A DNA stretch of 64,000 nucleotides, taken from NCBI RefSeq assembly GCF_902459465.1, contig NC_047077.1:806001-870000 (forward strand). Direction: 5' to 3'. Positions 57,801 through 64,000 of this stretch are shown one piece after another (within the stretch, counting starts at the first letter, position 1; every line of letters begins with the position of its first letter). Position numbers and translations under genes: made by a program. The notes beneath the pieces were generated by a model. The model did not search any database, had not been told where the DNA came from, and saw nothing but the letters and a program-made list of their open reading frames with translations. Origin of the DNA: Asterias rubens. Its lineage: Eukaryota; Echinodermata; Asteroidea; Forcipulatida; Asteriidae.

Positions 57801-60800
57801 TTTTTGACTCCCATAAATGGCCGACCGTGTTAGTTCGCACAGTAAAAGGAAAACCACGCAATTTCGAGGCAAACTTGTGTGGATCATTGTATTCTACTTT
57901 TAAATCATCTTTCCAACCATTATATGCATTTTATAAAAAAGGGTTTCAAACGCTTTTTATAGACCAACTCGTCCAATCCAAGGCAACGTGTTCCTTTAAC
58001 AGACTGTTGGTTATCAAGAGATAAATAAACAAAGATAGGATCATCTGTACAGTAAAGTCCACTACACACACTTCTGTGATTGTTCCTTTGTGTGGAAAGA
58101 CCCAAATGACAAGCAGGACAGATGGTTTATAGCAGTCTATAATGAGCTCATCAATTTAATGATCTCACTCACACTCACAGTCTACTGTAGGTTCTTTGTT
58201 TAGATGAGACTGATTACACTGGTAGGACACACCCACAAATATGTTACACGGTGAAGTGTGTTTCCTAGAAGCAATGAAGGCGATTGCCTCCATGCCCTTT
58301 CTTTGGTCACTTGAAAAGCTCTATAAAAGTAGAAATGTACACTTTCCTCATTTAAGGTGAGCCTTTACCAAGGAGAAAATGCCTTGGTGCCCTTGCCATT
58401 TCAGAAACGAAGCATACTAGCCTGGCAGTGTACTACTTTAGTGACAAAACCAAACAAAGAAATCTCCCCCCCCCCAATGTATCAATCTCTTTTTATATGT
58501 GAACGGCCATCTGTTGTCTTCACAAGCGTGCAACTTTTGTTAGAACTGGCAAAAAGGGGAAGCATTTCACACAAAATTTTGTTCAGATTTTATTTTAAAT
58601 ACACCATTCAGATGAAAGGTTGCTTTGTCTTGTCTCACAAGTCTGACATTTTACAGCATCATAGCTCATCTGCATCCCCCCCATTAATTAATTTTTACTG
58701 GACCAGAGTTATATTTACAAGAATAGAATAATCAAAATGAGAGAAGACGTCACGTAGCTACAGTTTTTTTTTTTGATAAACTGTTTTCAATTCATATATT
58801 TTATATGAAATGGGTAAATACTCTGTAAAATAGTCCATTTTAAACCAAGTCATGTTAAGGTGCCCTTTACCAAGGAGAAAATGCCTAGGTGCCATTGCCC
58901 GGTATGAGCGCCCTGCTAGTCTACAGTTTAATCATACACTTGTGCAATTGGTTTGACAAAATATATAATGTACATGTACATGTGTACAACTAGTCCAGAA
59001 TTGACATCATGAACTGTTGCTATGGTTTTTGGCTTGTCTGGTCACGAGTTAACTGGCCCGATGCTATAAGTACTAGCCATGGGCCAGTAGTCTAGTGTCA
59101 ACTTCATACACAGTCTCTCTTTTTCTCTCTCTAGTTGACTGAGGTCAGAATCATGTTGAGATTTGCCCGTTCTTGTCTATTCCCTTATTAAGTTAGGAAG
59201 ATCAGTTGGAAGCACCCCGATGTCCCTGGCAACTACATCCGAAAATAGCTAAGCTTTATTCCCTCACATGTAGGATAACAATTCTCCTTCCATGTTTTGG
59301 TGACTATGTGATAAGCTGAGAGAGACAGGTTCTTTGACGTTGCTGTACAATGTATTCATGAGCTCCCTGCTAGGCTACAGTTTAATGTACACTAATTGTG
59401 CAATTTGGTTTTACAAAATGTAATGTGCAACTAGTTCAGACTTGACGTCATGAACTGTTGCTATGGTAACCTTAGATGTGTTCTGTCTCATTACAAGGCT
59501 GAATTTCTCGTACTCTGGATCATAGATGTCTGTACGTATTCGTGTGGGTACCAGTAGCTCTCCATAACACGATGCAATAACACTAGCTCACTCTCATGGG
59601 ACGTTTCCCCACATTATCCGTTCATTTTTATAAGCCTCAGGCAGTTTATCTTCAATATCTTGATTTTCATGAGTGATTTGATTTCTTGACGATTCTGAAG
59701 TGCTTTACATCCTGTGTATAAGATTCTTCATAATTAACAGTTAGAAGCCAAACACACTGTCCATGACTGGGATGTGTTATTGTGGCTGTAACCTAAAACT
59801 GTCTCGGACCTTTGCGTTGATTATGAGTGAAGAGCAGTGACACGATTGCATAGTTATGGTGTTATTCCCAGTAAAACTGAAATTAAGACTTGGACTTGGT
59901 TTTTCTTTCTTTGAAGCTGTGGATAGGGGGCCTATTACATGTAACTTCCTTACTGTCTTTACTATTCATTACATCATTCACAAAGGCCATAATAAAAAAT
60001 AATTCAAAACAAACTCTTCTTTACTGTTCAACAATTTACAAGGCCATCAATACAAAAATAGTTTTTAAGAATCCTTCCTTTTCAGTTTCTGCAGATCGGG
60101 AGATTTTTGTTCTTCTTCTTTACGATTCAATATTAATCACAGTTAAACAAAATTGTTGTTTACAATCCTTTCTTTTCTCTGAATTGACAAACTCAGTTTG
60201 CTGGACTTTTTTGTTTATGAGTTTAATGGTCTGACGCTAATGTCACTGGCCTCGGACATGCGATCATGTGTAAATTTGGAGGCCCTGTTAGTCACCCTTT
60301 GGCCTTAGCCCTCTGTAGATTCCACCCTTCAGTAGGCATTCAAGGCCCTCCAAAAACATAAAAGACTGATTGATAGAAATTTAAATAGAATTTTTAAAAT
60401 GCGATTCAAATTATTCCTTTCTCAACCAAAAATATCACTTTTTAGGAGGCTTTCCTTTAAATATATATATATGTCAAAATAATACACACCACCAGCATTC
60501 CTAAATAAATTACTAAATTATGGTCTGGAAACATAATTGGGGCCTTTTGCGTAGATCTGGCTGGTCTAATAAAACTATGCCACCCTGCCATATGATGTGG
60601 TTTTAAACATAATACAGTTTAGGCCATACAAATCCACAGTTCAATGCAGTTGAATGGTTTCAAACGGTTGGTCAACTCGCTGGAAAATGGTACGGTTCTG
60701 GAGTACACACTGTGTATACAGCAAGGTTAAAAAGACTGCAAGGGGACATGGTTCCAATCAGTGACCCCATTATATTAACATTGTCTAGTTATTAAGAGAT

Positions 60801-62530
60801 CTTCCCAAGCACTCTGGGCTCTTTTATGTAGCATAAATTGTTAATTTTTAAAATCTTTTTGGTTTGAACTTCAAATTCCTCCGTTTGAAACAATTCAAAT
60901 GCCCCAGCCGTCGATTTCACAAAGAGTAGTCCTGAGTAACTCGTCCTAACTTAGAATTAATCATAAGGTCTGCATGCTACAGTGCAGGATTGGGACTCGT
61001 CCTACGTCATAAGATTAATCCTAAGTTAGCAAGAGCTTTGTGAAATCGATGGCTGATTGCACAGTACTACAGTAGGGCTTTTCAAACTCAAACCAAACCA
61101 TTCTGAGGACCTTGTGATAAATTATAATTTTAAAAACAATTTGGGTAATAATACCCTGCCCTGCCCTGCCTTACAATGTACTTTAACACACTCTTTTCTT
61201 TTTGTACAGAAGTACGTAACAAATCCTCTATTAAAAAGAATATTTTGAGATTCCCAGAACAAAACCGAGACAGAATAGGAGGAGGAAGGGTACGGTACTT
61301 TATGTCTTGCTGTCAACTACAGTTGACCGGTTGGTTAGAGAGCGTATTTGACGTTATTGAGAAGTCAAAAAATTGGCGATGCGGCAGAAAAACAACAGTG
61401 AGTACGGAGCAGAAAATTGCATTTTTTTAAAGATGTTTTTCAATTTCACTCATCAAAGAGGCAATACAAGCATCATGAATATTGAGTGTGTGGGGAAGGT
61501 TTTGGTTATGTAGTATAATGGAAACTTCAGTTATTGGTGGCTATTAAACGGTCGTAAAACATTCAAAATCAACGCGTTTCTATCAAATTTTAAAAACTTA
61601 AAGCGTTAATGAGTCCCAAAATATTAGACCCTAGTAGTAGTATAACGCTCACGGGGAGCCTAATACATAGTTTCTAGAAGTAGCCACAACCATGCTCGTT
61701 TTAAACTGGTTTTTAACTTAAGACCTATTCAAAACTCTTTTATTCCCCTTTCTTAAAGAATAAAACTTGTCACTCTACAGGCGCATAAGCCAAAATTCGC
61801 CGCTAACCTGTGAAACACGCTTGCCATAAGTACAGAATTCCCTGGACCCTGCTTCCGTAGGCGTAGTAAGTAAGCGGTGATTCTGTGCCAACGCTCAAGG
61901 TCTGTACTCTGTTTATAGTCGGTCGCGCGATGGAAATCTTGCGTGCAATCCTAAGACTGAGGCCTAAAAACCGTGGGAAAAGTTTCCGTATGGCGCCACC
62001 ACTTTTTCATTCGATATGAAATAATATAGTATCTAATTTTACTCCATGAGATATCCCTTTTTGTAAAAATGAGTGAAAAGGTGGTGGCGCCATACGGAAA
62101 ATTATCCAAACCGTGTCTTTTTATGATCGCACGTCAAGATTTCCATCGCTTGACCATCGCGCGACCGACTATAACTCGGCCTTTACGGTAAGGGAGGGCC
62201 CAGCATTTAGCAGTCTCCTCCTCCCTGAACACGGACAGAGTACACAGTTTTAAACGTACACTAATCATGCTTTAACTAACTGATGGGAGTCCATCAGTTC
62301 TTCTCATGGGTGGTTGACCATACCAACCACCATCCATGCATGATGTGCCAAGATCTACGTCGTGTGTGTAAACTACATCTGTGTAGACAGTGGTAATGCC
62401 ATGGCCCATACAGTGTGCACATTTCTTGGTTTATAATATCAGCCACAATCAAAGACCAAACCGTGATCAAACTTACCATTTGTAGAGCACATATTGTCAT
62501 CAGCGTACATCTTGCTGTGCAGCACCCCAT
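48713..62530 (-). CDS. NKAIN: Na,K-ATPase beta-subunit interacting protein (NKAIN)
   Basis: Six coding exons with matching phases give 212 codons (vertebrate NKAIN1-4 about 207). NKAINs are small multi-span plasma-membrane proteins that associate with the Na,K-ATPase beta1 subunit, mainly in neurons. The N-terminus Met-Gly-Cys-Cys-Thr-Ala-Arg-Cys-Thr-Leu and a hydrophobic segment are followed by segments in exons 2, 3 and 5 that look membrane-spanning. Family signatures are Trp-Thr-Pro-Val-Leu, His-Gln-Tyr-Arg, Trp-x-Gly-Trp-Asn-x-Phe-Ile-Ile-Cys, Ser-Trp-Trp, Val-Thr-Gly-Cys-Val-Leu-Asp, Glu-Glu-Glu-Asp-Ser-Phe-Asp-Phe-Ile-Gly-Gly-Phe-Asp and the end Pro-Leu-Gln-Pro-Ile-Tyr. An Asn-Ser-Thr sequon sits in exon 4. 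One invertebrate gene may correspond to all four vertebrate paralogues, so no number is given. Intron 1 is 9.5 kb. Confidence 0.95.
49268..49328 (-). CDS. NKAIN: NKAIN exon 5
   Basis: 61 bp; last membrane segment and Glu-Glu-Glu-Asp-Ser. Donor GTAAGTAT. Confidence 0.93.
49834..50189. mobile_element. GTGGACACTATTGG foldback element
   Basis: 356 bp in NKAIN intron 4; inverted termini, centre GAATTTGAGGTCTCGAAATC. Confidence 0.88.
50280..50483 (-). CDS. NKAIN: NKAIN exon 4
   Basis: 68 codons, Gln-Ser-Ser-Ser-Ile-Leu... to Ile-Leu-Phe-Ser; extracellular-type loop with Ser-Trp-Trp, Asn-Ser-Thr and Val-Thr-Gly-Cys-Val-Leu-Asp. Donor TCA|GTAAGT. Confidence 0.93.
50625..51010. repeat. Two SINE copies in inverted orientation
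   Basis: A plus-strand copy (50625-50870) and a minus-strand tail (50890-51010) share GGTGTTCCTGGTTTGATTGG and its inverse, making a potential long hairpin. Confidence 0.75.
51225..51375 (-). repeat. SINE fragment next to NKAIN exon 3
   Basis: TTTACGTCCCATCCAAAGGA body and AGGACTCGAACCTACACTC (inverse B box). Confidence 0.72.
51387..51470 (-). CDS. NKAIN: NKAIN exon 3
   Basis: 28 codons, Tyr-Gly-Ile-Trp-His... to Leu-Ser-Val-Gln; membrane segment with Gly-Trp-Asn-Ile-Phe-Ile-Ile-Cys. Confidence 0.94.
51577..51895. mobile_element. AACACGTTGCC foldback element, end-truncated
   Basis: Starts inside the left arm (CAAGTTGGTCTTTAAAAAGC), keeps the centre and most of the right arm; both termini are missing. 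Confidence 0.85.
52845..52982 (-). CDS. NKAIN: NKAIN exon 2
   Basis: 46 codons, Ile-Ala-Ser-Ile-Glu-Arg... to Lys-Phe-Ile-Tyr-Val; membrane segment with Trp-Thr-Pro-Val-Leu. Donor GTG|GTAAGT. Confidence 0.94.
53660..53795 (-). repeat. SINE fragment
   Basis: CATTTACCCCTGGGTTAAGA and CTCAAGGACACTGG, same family as 27845-28203. Confidence 0.65.
54672..55025. mobile_element. GTGGACACTATTGG foldback element
   Basis: 354 bp; left TTAAAGGCAGTGTATGGACA carries a 4-base insertion (GTAT) in the terminus; right GTGTCCACTGCCTTTAA intact. Confidence 0.88.
57070..57329. mobile_element. GGGCCCAATTTCAT foldback element
   Basis: GGGCCCAATTTCATAGAGCT at the left, inverted CTTAGCAGCTCTATGA at the right; the right end abuts the next copy. 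Confidence 0.8.
57318..57599. mobile_element. GGGCCCAATTTCAT foldback element, reverse copy
   Basis: Reverse complement of 30920-31203, ending GCTATGAAATTGGGCCC. Confidence 0.86.
57606..57999. mobile_element. AACACGTTGCC foldback element, full length
   Basis: 394 bp with both termini; starts 6 bp after the preceding element. Confidence 0.92.
58912..59470 (+). repeat. Direct duplication about 445 bp apart
   Basis: 58912-59050 and 59355-59470 both read CCCTGCTAG-CTACAGTTTAA ... CATGAACTGTTGCTATGG, about 80% alike by eye. Confidence 0.75.
60905..61056. mobile_element. TTTGTGAAATCGA foldback element
   Basis: CAGCCGTCGATTTCACAAAG and its inverse at 61037-61056, with inner pairing arms CCTAACTTAGAATTAATC / GATTAATCCTAAGTTAG. 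A partial relative is near 40430-40520. Confidence 0.88.
61914..62173. mobile_element. 260-bp foldback with perfect 20-bp TIR, carrying a nested palindrome
   Basis: Terminal repeats TATAGTCGGTCGCGCGATGG are perfect inverses (61914-61933 and 62154-62173); the arms continue to pair (AAATCTTGCGTGC with GCACGTCAAGATTT). The loop region holds the 118-bp element. Confidence 0.93.
61983..62100. mobile_element. 118-bp palindromic MITE-like element, copy 2 (nested)
   Basis: Reverse-orientation copy of 11720-11837; 27-bp terminal repeats with one mismatch. Confidence 0.92.
62477..62530 (-). CDS. NKAIN: NKAIN exon 1
   Basis: 18 codons from ATG (context CAACATGG) to Leu-Gln-Met; donor ATG|GTAAGT. Gly2 followed by two Cys could be acylated. 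Confidence 0.92.
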
Positions 62531-64000
62531 GTTGACGAAACCATGTGTTTTCTGATCAGCACTTCCACACTGTCTGTGTTTATACTAAAAAATGAATCAA
62601 TGATCTTTCCGTCCTTCGAGCATTTTAATCACATTTCATCATAATGTATTTTGTTTACATACAATCATGATGACGCACAGCAGCGAATTCAAAGAATAAT
62701 GTAACTCCGCCAAACAAAAATAGGTCAAGAGTTTATTCAAATGTGACATTAACCCAACAAAATCCAAACTCTTGGTGTATTCAAGTAAATCATTCATTCT
62801 TATGTCATTTCTATTTGTTGGTGGTTTTCTTTCATCAAAATTTATAACTTTGGCGAATTAATATTCTTTAAATTTAAGTGCAGCGTTACTTTAGGTCAAC
62901 TCTACCAAATGGTGGCGCTATTTCCTTTACACCACTAAAAAATAAACTCCCATGGCGAAACAGTGCCGAAAAGGGTAACTAGTCAAAAATCAGCCTTGGC
63001 TACTAATGCCTCGTGGCTCCCAGGGCTGGATGTATCTTATCTGCATGTTTCCATCCAGATATTTATTTTGATGTAATTTGACGTACTTTTTGTCCGATTT
63101 CATCAGTAGCCTAATTAGCACACTAGACCTGGGGCTCATGTCATCACTGCATTACTGCACGCGCCCGGAGTCGACGTTCAAACTCAAAGTGCCCACTCGC
63201 ACCATCGATGTGTAGGGTCAAGAGAGTCAAAATAAAAGTCACGAAGCCTAAATTAGTTCACACTCTAACTTATAAACTTATAATAAACACTGGAGAACCA
63301 TCGTTGGGCCCGGAGGAGTTCCAAGGCACTGGGGACAGGGTATCAGCCGAGGGGCATTGGGGGTGTCCGGCCCACCGTGGTCCACGGGGTAAGGCAGCGC
63401 CATGCCGGCCCCAAGAGCACTGTGGGCCGAGGGTTCTTTTTGGCTCCCGGGGCTGGACGCTGATTTCCACCCCAGTATTTTTTATATTATTATTATTTTT
63501 TTAAACTCTTCAATAAGTGCCGAACGTAGTTGAATTTAGGCAAATAAACGACATCTACGTTTACAAGAATTACTTCTAAGGCCAGTTGGTTGGCGGGCAA
63601 AAATTAATTACACTTTAAAGGCACCGGACACTGTTGGTAGTAACGCAAAACAATTGTTAGCATAAAAACTTACTTGGTGATGAGCAATGGAGAGCTGTTG
63701 ATCATATTATAAGAAACGGCTCCCTATTGTAGTTTTAGAGAAAAAAGTAATTTTCCACTAAAATATTTGAATTTGATTTCGAGACATCGAATTTGATTTT
63801 GAGGCCCCGAAATCAATGGGCGTCAATCTGTCTTGAAATATAGGGGGGGGGGGGGGGGGCATCGTAAGTGATTATACGGCGTGGGTCCGTGGAAAACTTT
63901 AGGCCGCAGATGGTCTCTGGTGCAATCTTGGGAGTCTGAGGTGTGATGAGTTTGAGGTGTGATGTGCCTCCCCCTCTCAGATGTTGGGATTTAAGACATT
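62531..64000. other. Region upstream of NKAIN
   Basis: Should contain the NKAIN promoter and 5'UTR. 63300-63470 is a GC-rich block unlike its surroundings, 63614-63815 is a truncated foldback element, and 63842-63859 is a G run. No gene is supported. Confidence 0.5.
63614..63815. mobile_element. GTGGACACTATTGG foldback element, truncated
   Basis: Left half only (TTTAAAGGCACCGGACACTG to the central GAGGCCCCGAAATC), cut off afterwards. Confidence 0.78.

Larger units (their letters stand above)
52983..62476. other. NKAIN: NKAIN intron 1
   Basis: 9.5 kb with no supported coding segment. It contains a G run (53616-53628), foldback elements at 54672, 57070, 57318, 57606, 60905 and 61914, a LINE scrap at 55132-55200 (-), the dispersed repeat at 55765-55935 and 58255-58420, and a local direct duplication (58912-59050 with 59355-59470). 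Confidence 0.75.

Noticed and set aside
61176..61430. 84-codon plus-strand frame preceded by an acceptor-like TTTGTACAG
   Set aside because: No family resemblance, no partner exons, and antisense to NKAIN intron 1.

Overview
This window is nuclear DNA from a deuterostome invertebrate, most probably an echinoderm and, from my memory of its dispersed repeats, a sea star. The basis is AT-rich DNA with spliced GT-AG genes whose proteins align closely with vertebrate KDM1B, clavesin and NKAIN, very many short repeats (tRNA-derived SINEs, palindromic foldback elements, decayed LINE 3' ends), and a metazoan Ty3/gypsy retrotransposon. The class assignment is inference.

Layout: 1-1400 is a 32-bp satellite with a 440-bp higher-order period. 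A complete 8,552-bp Ty3/gypsy element (2152-10703) with apparently identical 1,120-bp LTRs, an ATAT target duplication, gag, a -1 frameshift signal and pol sits inside an older tRNA-derived SINE. At 12327-14068 (+) is a three-exon gene for a small secreted protein that resembles anti-lipopolysaccharide factors but lacks their two disulfide cysteines. 14.1-20.4 kb is repeat-filled intergenic DNA.

From 34516 down to 21152 (-) runs a complete 16-exon KDM1B (LSD2) gene of 811 codons. Its last exon heads a tandem array of four further, diverged copies (20486-21235), and exon 4 is partly duplicated in the intron before it. Head-to-head with it, 36929-39849 (+) is a four-exon clavesin-like CRAL-TRIO gene (333 codons). 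39.9-48.7 kb is repeats. From 62530 down to 48713 (-) is a six-exon NKAIN gene (212 codons) with a 9.5-kb first intron.

The host genes are unrelated in function: chromatin demethylation, phosphoinositide/lipid trafficking, a Na,K-ATPase beta-subunit interacting membrane protein and a putative innate-immunity effector. The most striking things beyond them are the alternative-last-exon array of KDM1B, the cysteine-less ALF-like gene, the frameshift cassette and duplicated splice-like segment of the retrotransposon, and at least eight families of foldback elements, several nested in each other and some carrying tRNA-like arms.
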